Part shown: positions 8,019 through 17,282 of the stretch, piece after piece
How the letters are laid out: each line of letters begins with the position of its first letter
How positions within the stretch are numbered: the first letter of the stretch is position 1
Assembly (NCBI GenBank): GCA_031422195.1
Contig: JANOPZ010000146.1
Coordinates: forward strand, 1-51,226
DNA from: JALOTE01 sp031422195
Lineage (GTDB): Bacteria > Pseudomonadota > Alphaproteobacteria > Rhizobiales > Rhizobiaceae
Direction of reading: 5' to 3'
Length of the DNA stretch: 51,226 bases
Notes under the pieces: model-generated
The model's database searches: none
Seen by the model: the letters and a program-made list of their open reading frames with translations, nothing else
What the model was told of the DNA's origin: nothing
Translations under genes and position numbers: made by a program

Positions 8019-8040
8019 CCGATTTTCCGCATCGGTTTTT
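8019..8040 (+). promoter_or_regulatory. Hairpin with U run between nrtA and nrtB
   Basis: CCGAT / ATCGG stem around a 7-nt loop, followed by five T residues, in the 71-bp nrtA-nrtB gap; outer CCGGA / TCCGG arms may extend it. As a short stem it is probably a partial terminator or a stability element favouring NrtA over the membrane genes. Confidence 0.5.
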
Positions 8041-8072
8041 GCGTTTCCGGGTTTGCATTTCAAGGATTTCAA

Positions 8073-8987
8073 ATGTCTGCAGTATTGAAAACCGTCACAT
8101 CGTTTCCTGATCCCAAGACTGCCGTTTTGCAGCCCGCAACCCATGGAACGCAAAGCATTGTGGCGCTCCCAGTCAAAAAGTCGCGGCCTTCGCTTCTTCA
8201 ACCGTTTTTGGCCGGCTTGGGGCGCAATGTTTTGCCGCCGTTGATCGTAGCACTGCTTCTTTTGATTATTTGGCAGTTGGCCTGCGGACATCCGGGCGCA
8301 TCGCTGCCTCCCCCAACTACGGTTTTCAATGAAGCCTATGATCTAATTGCCTATCCGTTCTTTGATTATGGTTCCGGCGATATTGGCCTTGGTTGGCGGG
8401 TGCTGACATCTCTTCAGCGGGTCACATATGGTTTTGGTCTTGCGGCCATTGTGGGCGTGCTGATTGGTGCTCTCATTGGCCAATCCATTTGGGCTATGCG
8501 CGGGCTTGACCCCGTGTTTCAAGTGCTGCGCACCGTACCGCCTTTGGCTTGGCTGCCGCTGTCTTTGGCTGCATTCCGCGATGCCAACCCCTCTGCTATC
8601 TTCGTCATTTTCATAACGGCCATTTGGCCGGTGATTATCAACACCGCCGTTGGCGTGCGCAACATCCCTCAGGATTATCGGAACGTTGCCAAAGTGTTGC
8701 GGCTCAACCAAATTGAGTTCTTTTTCAAAATCATGGTGCCATCTGCCGCGCCCTATATTTTCACCGGTCTGCGCATTGGCATTGGCCTTTCATGGCTTGC
8801 CATTGTTGCCGCTGAAATGCTGACCGGCGGCGTAGGAATTGGCTTTTTCATCTGGGATGCGTGGAACTCATCGCGTTTGCCCGACATCATTGTGGCGTTG
8901 GCCTATATCGGGTTCACAGGCTTTATCCTCGACAAATTGGTTGCAGCCATCGGCAGCTTTGTCACCCGCGGCACAACGGCATCTTAA
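8073..8987 (+). CDS. nrtB: Nitrate ABC transporter permease NrtB
   Basis: Inner-membrane permease for nitrate import, 304 residues. ATG 8073 (MSAVLKTVTSF) is preceded by AAGGA; the frame is open to 8010, but that stretch covers the intergenic hairpin. BPD-type membrane segments begin near residue 50 (LPPLIVALLLLIIWQLA). The cytoplasmic coupling region (QIEFFFKIMVPSAAPYIFTG, near residue 215) is the EAA-like loop that contacts the ATPase. Same operon as nrtA, and 10 bp from the ATPase gene. Confidence 0.93.
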   Translation: MSAVLKTVTSFPDPKTAVLQPATHGTQSIVALPVKKSRPSLLQPFLAGLGRNVLPPLIVALLLLIIWQLACGHPGASLPPPTTVFNEAYDLIAYPFFDYGSGDIGLGWRVLTSLQRVTYGFGLAAIVGVLIGALIGQSIWAMRGLDPVFQVLRTVPPLAWLPLSLAAFRDANPSAIFVIFITAIWPVIINTAVGVRNIPQDYRNVAKVLRLNQIEFFFKIMVPSAAPYIFTGLRIGIGLSWLAIVAAEMLTGGVGIGFFIWDAWNSSRLPDIIVALAYIGFTGFILDKLVAAIGSFVTRGTTAS

Positions 8988-8997
8988 GGGGCGATAA

Positions 8998-9795
8998 ATG
9001 GAACCTTATCTCAAACTCGACCACATCAACAAAAGTTTCACACGCGCAAACCAGATCAATGAAGTTCTATCGAACATCAACTTGACTATTGCCAAGGGCG
9101 AATTTGTCTCAATCATCGGTCATTCCGGTTGCGGAAAATCAACGCTTCTAAACCTGATTGCGGGCCTGACCGAAGTTACCTCCGGCGTGGTTTTGCTGGA
9201 AGATAAAGAGGTGAATGCACCGGGGCCCGAGCGCGCTGTTGTGTTTCAAAACCATTCATTGCTGCCATGGCTGACCGTTTATGAAAACGTCAATCTGGCC
9301 GTTTCAAAAGTATTTTCGAAGACCAAAACCAGAGCTGAACGCCATGAATGGGTCATGCGAAATCTGGATCTGGTGCAAATGACCCATGCTGCACATTTGC
9401 GGCCGGCTGAGATTTCCGGCGGTATGAAACAACGCGTTGGCATTGCGCGGGCTTTATCGATGGAACCCAAGGTGCTGCTGCTCGACGAGCCCTTCGGTGC
9501 GCTCGACGCCTTAACCCGCGCGCATTTGCAGGATGCGGTGATGGATATTCATGTGCGTCTTGGCAACACCATGATCATGATCACCCATGATGTGGATGAG
9601 GCGGTGCTGCTTTCTGACCGTATCGTGATGATGACCAATGGGCCTGCTGCCCATATTGGTGAAGTGCTCGAAGTTCCCCTTGCCCGTCCGCGCAAACGCA
9701 TCGAGCTGGCATCAGACAGAACCTATCTTAAATCCCGCGAGGCTGTTCTCAAATTTCTGTATGAGCGCCATCGTTTTGTGGAGGCCGCAGAATGA
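8998..9795 (+). CDS. nrtD: Nitrate ABC transporter ATP-binding protein (NrtD/NasD type)
   Basis: Cytoplasmic ATPase that powers NrtB, 265 residues. Walker A GHSGCGKST (about residue 41), Q-loop in VVFQNHSLLPWL, signature ISGGMKQR (about 138), Walker B VLLLDEPFGALDA (about 158) and H-loop MITHDVDEAVLL are all intact. There is no NrtA-like regulatory extension, so it is the NrtD type, not the NrtC fusion, and presumably works as a homodimer. Its stop overlaps the nirB start as ATGA, so translation is coupled to nitrite reductase. Confidence 0.93.
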   Translation: MEPYLKLDHINKSFTRANQINEVLSNINLTIAKGEFVSIIGHSGCGKSTLLNLIAGLTEVTSGVVLLEDKEVNAPGPERAVVFQNHSLLPWLTVYENVNLAVSKVFSKTKTRAERHEWVMRNLDLVQMTHAAHLRPAEISGGMKQRVGIARALSMEPKVLLLDEPFGALDALTRAHLQDAVMDIHVRLGNTMIMITHDVDEAVLLSDRIVMMTNGPAAHIGEVLEVPLARPRKRIELASDRTYLKSREAVLKFLYERHRFVEAAE

Positions 9796-12248
9796 CTTGC
9801 CTTAAGAAAAAACTTGTAATTATCGGCAATGGCATGGCTCCGGGCCGGATGCTCGAACATTTGTTTGAGCTTGCGCCAGACCTGTATGACGTGACGATTT
9901 TTAACGCTGAACCGCGTGTGAACTATGACCGCATCATGCTGTCTCCGGTGCTTTCGGGTGAGAAAACATTTGATGATATCATCATCCACGGCGATGGTTG
10001 GTATGTGAAAAACAACGTCACGCTTTATAAAGGCCATAAGGTAGTTGCGATTGACCGCGACGCTAAAACTGTCACCTCAGAGCACGGTGAAGTTGCACAT
10101 TACGACACGTTGGTGATCGCCACAGGTTCAGCGCCTTTCATTCTTCCGGTTGAAGGCAAATCACTTCCGGGCGTGCTTACTTACCGTGATTTGGATGATG
10201 TCACCGCTATGCTTCTTGCAGCGCAAAGCCGTGCGAAAGCCGTAGTCATCGGCGGCGGTTTGCTTGGCTTGGAGGCGGCAGCGGGTCTTCGTGAGCAGGG
10301 CATGGATGTGACAGTCTTGCACATCATGCCATATTTAATGGAACGTCAACTCGATCAAGCGGCAGCCTATTTGCTCCAGCGCGAACTGGAAAGCCGTGGC
10401 ATCAAAGTCATTTGCAAGGCTGACACCAAACAGATTTTGGGTGTCAATCACGTGACCGGTGTTGAACTGAAAGACGGGACAATCATTGAATGCAGCCTGG
10501 TCGTTATGGCGGCAGGCATCCGCCCAAATTCAGCACTGGCTAAAGACGTGGGCCTGAACGTCAATCGTGGCATTGTGGTTGATGGGCACATGCGCACCTC
10601 TGATCCAAGCATTTTATCTTTGGGTGAGTGCGCAGAAGTGGGCGGCATGTGCTACGGACTTGTCGCGCCGCTTTATGAGCAAGCACGCATTGCCGCAGAA
10701 ACCTTGGCGGGCGTTGGCGAACAACCCTTTTTGCATGTTGATACTGCAACCAAACTCAAAGTCACAGGCATCAATCTGTTCTCGATCGGCGATTTTGCAG
10801 ATGGCCCTGATCGCGAAGAAATTGTGCTGCGCGATGCTTCGGCGGGCGTTTATAAACGCGTCATTTTGAGGGAGAACAAAATCATTGGCACGGTGCTCTA
10901 TGGTGAAACCACCGATGGCGCTTGGTTCAATGATTTGAAGAAACGCGGAACCGATATTTCGGCAATGCGGGAGACCTTAATTTTCGGCCAATCTTTCCAA
11001 GGGGGCGCCCCCATGGACCCTATGGCAGCCGTTGCAGCCTTGCCGGATGATGCGGAAATCTGCGGTTGCAACGGCGTTTGTAAAGGTAAAATCACCGGCG
11101 CTATTACCTCTAAAAATCTGACCACTTTGGACAGTGTTCGCGCACACACAAAAGCGTCTGCTTCGTGCGGCACCTGCACGCCTCTTGTTGAAAAGCTCAT
11201 GATGCTGACGCTTGGCGACAGCTTCAACCCTGCCGCCGTCACCCCAATGTGCGCTTGCACGGATTTGGGCCATGATGAAGTGCGCCGGTTGATCAAGGCA
11301 AAAGGCCTCAAAACCATTCCTGCAGTGATGCAGGAGTTGCAATGGAAAACATCTTGCGGTTGCGCCAAGTGCCGCCCGGCGCTCAACTATTATCTCGTTT
11401 GTGATTGGCCCGATGAATATGCCGATGATTATCAATCACGTTTTATCAATGAGCGCGTGCACGCCAACATCCAAAAAGACGGCACTTACTCCGTGGTTCC
11501 CCGCATGTGGGGCGGCATGACCAGCTCGAAGGAACTTCGCGCGATTGCCGACGTAGTCGATAAATTTGCGATTCCCGCTGTCAAAGTTACCGGCGGCCAG
11601 CGCATTGATATGCTTGGCATAAAAAAAGAGGATTTGCCCGCTGTCTGGGCAGATTTGGGTCAGGCCGGTTTTGTTTCCGGCCAAGCCTATGCCAAGGGCC
11701 TCCGCACCGTGAAAACCTGTGTCGGCACAGATTGGTGCCGCTTTGGCACGCAAGATTCAACGGGGCTGGGCATCCGCATTGAGAAGTTCATGTGGGGTTC
11801 GTGGACGCCGGCAAAGCTTAAAATGGGCGTGTCTGGTTGCCCGCGCAATTGCGCTGAAGCCACTTGTAAGGATATTGGCGTCATCTGCGTCGATAGCGGT
11901 TTTGAAATTCATTTTGCTGGAGCGGCTGGCCTCGACATCAAAGGCACTGAAATCCTCTGTAACGTCAGAACTGAAGATGAAACCTTGGAATATATCGTCG
12001 CGCTCACCCAAATGTACCGCGAACAAGGGCGTTATTTGGAGCGCATTTATAAATGGGCCAAGCGCATTGGTTTGGATGAAATCCGCAGGCAAATTGCGGG
12101 CGATGAAGCTCGGCGCAAAGCCTACTACCAGCGCTTTGTGTTCAGCCAGAAGTTTGCACAGGTTGACCCATGGTCTGAACGCGTATCGGGCAAAGACAAG
12201 CATGAGTTTATTCCCATGGCGAGCCTTCAATTGGAGGCGGCGGAATGA
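9792..12248 (+). CDS. nirB: NAD(P)H-dependent assimilatory nitrite reductase, large subunit
   Basis: Cytoplasmic siroheme enzyme reducing nitrite to ammonium with NADH, 818 residues. The N-terminal FAD/NADH module (VIIGNGMAPGRMLEHL; second nucleotide site VVIGGGLLGLEAAAGL near 150) is followed by two BFD-like [2Fe-2S] regions (ICGCNGVCKG near 423 and CACTDLGHDEVRR near 485). The C-terminal siroheme/[4Fe-4S] ligands are TCVGTDWC (near 643) and GCPRNCAEATC (near 682). All expected cysteines are present. ATGA overlaps with both nrtD and nirD indicate tight coupling. In the Paracoccus NasB/NasG/NasC system the same subunit also supplies electrons to nitrate reductase, which may apply here. Confidence 0.95.
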   Translation: MTCLKKKLVIIGNGMAPGRMLEHLFELAPDLYDVTIFNAEPRVNYDRIMLSPVLSGEKTFDDIIIHGDGWYVKNNVTLYKGHKVVAIDRDAKTVTSEHGEVAHYDTLVIATGSAPFILPVEGKSLPGVLTYRDLDDVTAMLLAAQSRAKAVVIGGGLLGLEAAAGLREQGMDVTVLHIMPYLMERQLDQAAAYLLQRELESRGIKVICKADTKQILGVNHVTGVELKDGTIIECSLVVMAAGIRPNSALAKDVGLNVNRGIVVDGHMRTSDPSILSLGECAEVGGMCYGLVAPLYEQARIAAETLAGVGEQPFLHVDTATKLKVTGINLFSIGDFADGPDREEIVLRDASAGVYKRVILRENKIIGTVLYGETTDGAWFNDLKKRGTDISAMRETLIFGQSFQGGAPMDPMAAVAALPDDAEICGCNGVCKGKITGAITSKNLTTLDSVRAHTKASASCGTCTPLVEKLMMLTLGDSFNPAAVTPMCACTDLGHDEVRRLIKAKGLKTIPAVMQELQWKTSCGCAKCRPALNYYLVCDWPDEYADDYQSRFINERVHANIQKDGTYSVVPRMWGGMTSSKELRAIADVVDKFAIPAVKVTGGQRIDMLGIKKEDLPAVWADLGQAGFVSGQAYAKGLRTVKTCVGTDWCRFGTQDSTGLGIRIEKFMWGSWTPAKLKMGVSGCPRNCAEATCKDIGVICVDSGFEIHFAGAAGLDIKGTEILCNVRTEDETLEYIVALTQMYREQGRYLERIYKWAKRIGLDEIRRQIAGDEARRKAYYQRFVFSQKFAQVDPWSERVSGKDKHEFIPMASLQLEAAE

Positions 12249-12586
12249 ATATGGTGACATTGAGCTTAGGCGCAAAATGGGTGGCCGTTGGAACGGTTGA
12301 TGATATCCCTATGCGCGGTGCGCGCTGCGTAAAAAACGGCGCAATGACGATTGCTATTTTCCGCACGGCCACCGGTGAAATTTATGCGCTCGAAGACAAA
12401 TGCCCGCACAAAAACGGTCCGCTCAGCCAAGGCATCGTACATGACGGCTGTGTGACGTGCCCGCTGCATAATTGGGTGATTTCGCTCAGTACTGGCAAGG
12501 CCCAAGGCGCCGACGAAGGCGCAACTTTGGCGTTCCCGGTGAAGGTTGAAGGCGGGAAGATTTACTTGGATTTGGGCCGTGTTTGA
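12245..12586 (+). CDS. nirD: Nitrite reductase small subunit, Rieske-type ferredoxin
   Basis: 113-residue Rieske [2Fe-2S] protein of the NirD/NasG family, partner of NirB. Both ligand pairs are present: CPHKNGPLSQG (about residue 53) and CPLHNW (about 72), giving C-x-H and C-x2-H. Start overlaps the nirB stop (ATGA). In Paracoccus the NasG Rieske protein passes electrons from the NADH-oxidising nitrite reductase to the nitrate reductase. The downstream nasA has no flavin domain of its own, which fits that role here (inferred). Confidence 0.93.
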   Translation: MNMVTLSLGAKWVAVGTVDDIPMRGARCVKNGAMTIAIFRTATGEIYALEDKCPHKNGPLSQGIVHDGCVTCPLHNWVISLSTGKAQGADEGATLAFPVKVEGGKIYLDLGRV

Positions 12587-12630
12587 GTTTCAATGCAACC
12601 CTTTATCTCATAGTTTTGCTGGGCTGTTTA

Positions 12631-12773
12631 CCTCCACCCCCAACCTTCCCCTGAAGGGGGAAGGAGAAATAGAGCTCTTGGATTTCCTACGTCCGTGGAA
12701 CCCGGTTTCAAAACAATTGTGCGGGATCATAATATCGCCCTCCCCCTTGAGGCGAGGGTTAGGGCTGGGGGTA
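12631..12773. repeat. Imperfect inverted-repeat element between nirD and nasA
   Basis: This 255-bp gap contains about 143 bp bounded by C-rich and G-rich arms: CCTCCACCCCCAACCTTCCC on the left and GAGGGTTAGGGCTGGGGGT on the right. Inner local hairpins are CCCCTGAAGGGG and CCTCCCCCTTGAGGCGAGG. Dispersed palindromic elements of this style are common between genes in Hyphomicrobiales. No credible reading frame. It lies inside the operon, so it is probably transcribed. Confidence 0.65.
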
Positions 12774-12841
12774 AGCAGCCGCATTGAACTTCGCTGCTTA
12801 TTCACTTCCAAAATTGATTTCCACGCGATGCAGGCCAACAG

Positions 12842-15520
12842 ATGAGCGAACACGTCAAAACCACGTGCCCCTATTGCGGGGTAGGCTGTGGTATAGTTGC
12901 CAAGGTTGAAGACAATGGCGAAGTGTCTGTTAAAGGCGATCCAGACCACCCCGCTAATTTCGGGCGGCTATGCTCCAAAGGCTCGGCTCTTGGCGAAACA
13001 TTGGATCTAAATGGGCGCCTGCTACATCCGGAAATCAATACTCAACGCGCTTCGTGGGATGATGCGCTTGATTTGGTGGCACAGAAATTCTCTGAAGCCA
13101 TTCGCGATCACGGGCCAGAATCTGTCGCATTTTATGTGTCAGGCCAGTTGCTGACCGAGGATTATTATGTGGCCAACAAGCTGATGAAAGGCTTTATTGG
13201 CTCAGCCAACATCGACACCAATTCGCGGCTGTGCATGGCATCGTCGGTTGCTGGCCATAAACGCGCTTTTGGCGCGGACACTGTTCCGGGGACCTATGAA
13301 GATTTGGAACTCGCCGATTTGATCGTGCTGGTTGGCTCTAATCTGGCTTGGTGCCATCCAGTACTTTATCAACGCATTTCTGCTGCGAAAGAAATGCGCC
13401 CCGAAATGCGCGTTGTGCTGATTGATCCGCGCCGCACAATGACGGCCGATCTGGCGGATTTGCATCTGGCAATTAAGAATGATGGCGATGTGGCGTTGTT
13501 TTTGGGTTTGATCAATGACTTGAAGCACACCAATGCTTTCGACCAGAACTATGTTGATGCTCATGTGAATGGTATGGCCGCTGCACTTCAAGCTGCAAAT
13601 GGTTTTGATATTGAAGCCGTGGCCAAACAAACCGGCCTTTCCGCAACCGATATTGGCACTTTCTATTCCTGGTTTGCAGCAACGACAAAAACCGTGACGG
13701 TCTATTCGCAAGGGGTAAACCAGAGTCAAAGCGGCACAGATAAAGTCAACGCCATTATCAATTGCCATTTGGCAACGGGCCGTATCGGCAAGCCGGGCAT
13801 GGGGCCGCTTTCGGTGACCGGGCAACCCAACGCCATGGGCGGGCGCGAGGTTGGCGGGCTTGCCAATACGCTCGCTGCCCATATGGACATTGAAAACGCG
13901 AGCCACCGCCAAATTGTGCAAGATTTTTGGCAATCCCCCTTAATTGCCCAAAAACCTGGCCTCAAAGCTGTCGATATGTTCAAGGCCGTTGGTGACGGGC
14001 GGATAAAGGCCCTGTGGATCATGTCCACCAACCCTGTTGTTTCCATGCCGGATTCGGGTGCAGTGGAAGCCGCGATTAAAGCTTGCCCGTTTGTTGTGGT
14101 TTCTGATGTGATGTCTCAAACCGACACCATTCGCCACGCTCATGTGAAATTGCCAGCCACAGCTTGGGGTGAAAAAAACGGCACAGTTACCAATTCTGAA
14201 CGCCGCATTTCCCGCCAACGCGCTTTTTTGCTAACACCCGGAGAAGCAAAACCCGATTGGTGGCAATTGGCTGAAGTCGGCAAACGCATGGGGTTTGGTG
14301 CTGCTTTCCACTGGGCATCACCGGCCGAGATTTTTGGCGAACATGCGGCGCTTTCAGGCAACGAAAACGACGGATCGCGTGACTTTGATATTTCAGCCTA
14401 TGCTGGAATCACCGAAGACGCTTACCAAGGTTTAACGCCGTTTCAATGGCCGCAAGCAGCGGGGCAAGCGCCGCAGGATACGCGGTTTTTTGCCAATGGA
14501 AACTACTTTACACCGGACAAAAAAGCCCGCGCTGTTGCAGTGGATGCGCCTGAACTTAAGACACATAACGGCCTGTTCACGCTTAATACAGGCCGTGTGC
14601 GCGACCATTGGCACACTATGACCCGAACCGGCAAAAGCGCGAAACTGTCAGCGCATATGGCCGAGCCTTTTTGTGAAATTCACCCCGATGATGCTGGGGA
14701 ATTGGGCATTGGCGACGCTGGTTTGGTGACGCTTTCCAACACGCTTGGGTCTGTCATTTTACGCGGTATGATTTCACCACGCCAACGCAAAGGCGCTGTC
14801 TTTGCACCAATGCATTGGAGCGACCAAAATTCAGCCAATGCACGTATTGACCGGCTGGTTGCTGCACTTACCGACCCAGTTTCGGGCCAGCCCGCATCGA
14901 AGGCCAGTCTGGTATCATTGACCCCTTTCGTACCAGCACTCTATGGCTTTGCGGTTTCAATTTCCGAGCCGCAGCCGAAGGACCTGCCTTATTTTTCCAT
15001 GGCAATTGCCAATGACGGTTGGCGTCTGGAATTTGCATTTGGGGCATTGCCAGCTCAGTTGGAAACGACGCTACGGACTATGTTTTGTGTTGCCGAAGAT
15101 GCTGAATTGCTGGTCTATCATGACGTGGCTTCGGGCCAGCAACGCTTTGCGTTTTTCAAAGACGACAAACTTATCGGGGCTGCGTTTTTATCACGTAATC
15201 CGGTATCAGTTTCACGTTCATCAAGCGCAACTGATCTGGCCCGTGTTTTCAATAACCGGAAACAACGGTTCTGCGTTATTGCGACACGCCCGGGCGCTGA
15301 TATGCCCGACCCCGGCGCGCAAATTTGTGCCTGTTTCAATATTGGCACAAATCAAATTGTGACAGCCATTCAAGCCGGATGTACCAATGTTGAAGCCGTC
15401 GGCAAGGCGACATCGGCCGGCACCAATTGCGGATCGTGTAAAGCGGAAATCCGCAGCATTTTGGCAGCCATTTCCAAAAAGGAGATAGATGATGACCATC
15501 GCCTTCTCGCCGCCGAGTAA
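12842..15520 (+). CDS. nasA: Assimilatory nitrate reductase, molybdopterin catalytic subunit
   Basis: Cytoplasmic Mo-bis-MGD enzyme reducing nitrate to nitrite, 892 residues. The N-terminal [4Fe-4S] motif CPYCGVGCGIV followed by GRLCSKG (residues 10-45) and molybdopterin-binding stretches (SNTRLCM-like NSRLCMASSV, VTGQPNAMGGREVGG, WIMSTNPVVSMPDS, NTGRVRDHWHTMTRTGKS) are intact. The last 70 residues form a BFD-like [2Fe-2S] domain (CACFNIGTNQI and GTNCGSCKAEI), as in NasA/NarB-type enzymes of proteobacteria. No Tat signal, as expected for an assimilatory enzyme. Electrons probably come through NirB/NirD. Overlaps the start of cysG by 32 bp. Some groups call this gene nasC. Confidence 0.95.
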   Translation: MSEHVKTTCPYCGVGCGIVAKVEDNGEVSVKGDPDHPANFGRLCSKGSALGETLDLNGRLLHPEINTQRASWDDALDLVAQKFSEAIRDHGPESVAFYVSGQLLTEDYYVANKLMKGFIGSANIDTNSRLCMASSVAGHKRAFGADTVPGTYEDLELADLIVLVGSNLAWCHPVLYQRISAAKEMRPEMRVVLIDPRRTMTADLADLHLAIKNDGDVALFLGLINDLKHTNAFDQNYVDAHVNGMAAALQAANGFDIEAVAKQTGLSATDIGTFYSWFAATTKTVTVYSQGVNQSQSGTDKVNAIINCHLATGRIGKPGMGPLSVTGQPNAMGGREVGGLANTLAAHMDIENASHRQIVQDFWQSPLIAQKPGLKAVDMFKAVGDGRIKALWIMSTNPVVSMPDSGAVEAAIKACPFVVVSDVMSQTDTIRHAHVKLPATAWGEKNGTVTNSERRISRQRAFLLTPGEAKPDWWQLAEVGKRMGFGAAFHWASPAEIFGEHAALSGNENDGSRDFDISAYAGITEDAYQGLTPFQWPQAAGQAPQDTRFFANGNYFTPDKKARAVAVDAPELKTHNGLFTLNTGRVRDHWHTMTRTGKSAKLSAHMAEPFCEIHPDDAGELGIGDAGLVTLSNTLGSVILRGMISPRQRKGAVFAPMHWSDQNSANARIDRLVAALTDPVSGQPASKASLVSLTPFVPALYGFAVSISEPQPKDLPYFSMAIANDGWRLEFAFGALPAQLETTLRTMFCVAEDAELLVYHDVASGQQRFAFFKDDKLIGAAFLSRNPVSVSRSSSATDLARVFNNRKQRFCVIATRPGADMPDPGAQICACFNIGTNQIVTAIQAGCTNVEAVGKATSAGTNCGSCKAEIRSILAAISKKEIDDDHRLLAAE

Positions 15521-16964
15521 TCAGCGTTTGCCCGAAGAAATCGCTGTGCCGCGTATGGGGCCATTGTCTGTTTTACCGGTGTTTTTCAAGTTGGAAGGCA
15601 AACGTGTTTTACTTGCAGGTGGCACTGATGCTGCAGCATGGAAGGCTGAACTTATTGCCGCAACTGGTGCTCATGTCGATATTGTTTCACCTGAAGTTGA
15701 GCCGCTATTACACAGTATGATTGCAACAACGCCTCAGCGCGGCAGCTATAGGCATGAATCCCGGCCATGGTCGATCCATGATTTTGCGGGTGCAGCGCTT
15801 GCCATTGCGGACATTGAGGATGAGGCAGAAGCCAAAGCCTTTACTTGCGCAGCGCGGGCGGCAGGTGTGCCGTTCAACGTGATCGACAAGCCAAAATTCT
15901 GCCAGTTTCAATTTGGTGCGATTGTCAACCGGTCGCCTGTGGTCGTCAGCATTTCAACGGATGGTGCTGCGCCAATTCTGGGTCAAGCCATACGCCGCCG
16001 TATTGAAATACTATTGCCTCCAGCCTTGGCCAATTGGGCTGGATTTGCACAAAATATCCGCAAAACCGTGACCGAAACGTTGAAAGCTGGTGGACAGCGT
16101 CGCGCTTTCTGGGAAGGTTTGGCGGAACGCGCTTTCACATCCCCATTTTCGAATGAAACTGGAAATATTTTACTGCGTGAGGCAGGCCGCATTGCTTCTC
16201 AACTTACAAAAGCAGGCAAAGTGACTTTGGTTGGCGCTGGCCCCGCCGATGCAGAGCTCTTAACAATAAAGGCGGTGCGTGCGCTGCAATCTGCCGACGT
16301 TATTCTTTATGATGATCTGGTTTCACTGGACGTGCTTGAATTGGCCCGCCGTGAAGCAAAACGCATGCTGGTCGGCAAACGTGGCGGCAAAAACTCATGC
16401 CGCCAAGAAGACATAAACGCCATGATGGTGACGCTGGCGCACGCTGGTAAGCACGTGGTTCGGCTTAAATCGGGCGACCCAATGATTTTTGGCCGCGCTG
16501 GTGAAGAGATTGACATGCTTAATGACAAAGGCATTGCAGTGAGTGTGGTGCCTGGAATTACAGCGGCATTGGCCATGGCATCGGCCCTTGGTGTGTCGTT
16601 AACCCACCGCGACCATGCCCGTTCTGTTCGATTTGTTACCGGCCACAATAGAAACGGCGTTTTGCCAGATGATATTGATTGGCGGGCTGCTGCCGACGCC
16701 AAAACCACCACCATATTTTATATGGGCGGTCGAACTGCCACGGCCATTCGCGAGCATTTATTGTCGGCAGGAATGGATGGCGCAACGCCCGTTGCAATTG
16801 CAGCTGCGATTGGCACAGCAGAACAGTTGACGCATTTTACAGTTCTAAGAGCATTACCTGAGGCCATTGAAAATGTTGGTTTTGAAAGGCCGATATTGGT
16901 AGGTGTTGGACATGTGTTTGCTAAAAAAATGGCCAGGGCAAAATCAGTTAGTGTCGCGTTTTAG
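15489..16964 (+). CDS. cysG: Siroheme synthase CysG (fused)
   Basis: Makes siroheme, the cofactor of NirB, from uroporphyrinogen III. 491 residues, with ATGs at 15489 and 15492 both behind AAGGAG. The N-terminal precorrin-2 dehydrogenase/ferrochelatase half begins with GKRVLLAGGTDAAAWKAELI and continues to the central helical region (residues 25-225). The C-terminal SAM-dependent methyltransferase half begins KVTLVGAGPADAELLTIKAV (near 245) and has GKRGGKNSCRQEDIN, RLKSGDPMIFGRAGEE and PGITAALAMASALG. Note Ala replaces the usual Gly in the first Gly-rich loop (GGTDAAAWK versus GGGxVAxRK). Last gene of the operon. Confidence 0.94.
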   Translation: MMTIAFSPPSNQRLPEEIAVPRMGPLSVLPVFFKLEGKRVLLAGGTDAAAWKAELIAATGAHVDIVSPEVEPLLHSMIATTPQRGSYRHESRPWSIHDFAGAALAIADIEDEAEAKAFTCAARAAGVPFNVIDKPKFCQFQFGAIVNRSPVVVSISTDGAAPILGQAIRRRIEILLPPALANWAGFAQNIRKTVTETLKAGGQRRAFWEGLAERAFTSPFSNETGNILLREAGRIASQLTKAGKVTLVGAGPADAELLTIKAVRALQSADVILYDDLVSLDVLELARREAKRMLVGKRGGKNSCRQEDINAMMVTLAHAGKHVVRLKSGDPMIFGRAGEEIDMLNDKGIAVSVVPGITAALAMASALGVSLTHRDHARSVRFVTGHNRNGVLPDDIDWRAAADAKTTTIFYMGGRTATAIREHLLSAGMDGATPVAIAAAIGTAEQLTHFTVLRALPEAIENVGFERPILVGVGHVFAKKMARAKSVSVAF

Positions 16965-17282
16965 ATATCTTGTGGCAGGATCGGATGTGATTATTTTAAC
17001 AAATTTTTTGATCCATAGTTCGGAATTGCAGCAGGTGAACCAAATTACCTGAAAGATGTCACGGCTATGATTTGGCTACTTTGGAATGCCAGGTTTTATG
17101 CTTTGACTAAATCATCAACAATGTCCGATGTTCAGCGCAAAGCTGACATGTGATATGTTTTTCGAGCAGCAGCGGTGGTTTTTTTATTAACCCAAATTGA
17201 ACATTTCTCCGACGTAACATCAGCGGGCTAAACTAAAATTGTAGTCTTCATGGCGGCTACTGGTGGCCGCGGGAGAAACATT
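16965..17282. other. Intergenic stretch with no gene recognised
   Basis: 318 bp between cysG and the recombinase gene. AT-rich, with no coding frame of note, no convincing terminator after cysG and no FNR-type box. The last 12 bp hold the ribosome site GGGAG of the recombinase. It marks the border between the nitrogen-assimilation block and the mobile-element scar. Confidence 0.5.

Noticed and set aside
12631..12773. Possible CRISPR or phage attachment site
   Set aside because: Arms are inverted and not in a regular direct array; no cas genes or adjacent integrase at this place.
12546..12845. Possible small gene between nirD and nasA
   Set aside because: The frame is created by the C-rich/G-rich repeat element and starts inside nirD.
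13202..13933. 243-codon open frame on the minus strand inside nasA
   Set aside because: Antisense to an intact nitrate reductase whose motifs lie in the plus frame; no ribosome site and no recognisable domain.
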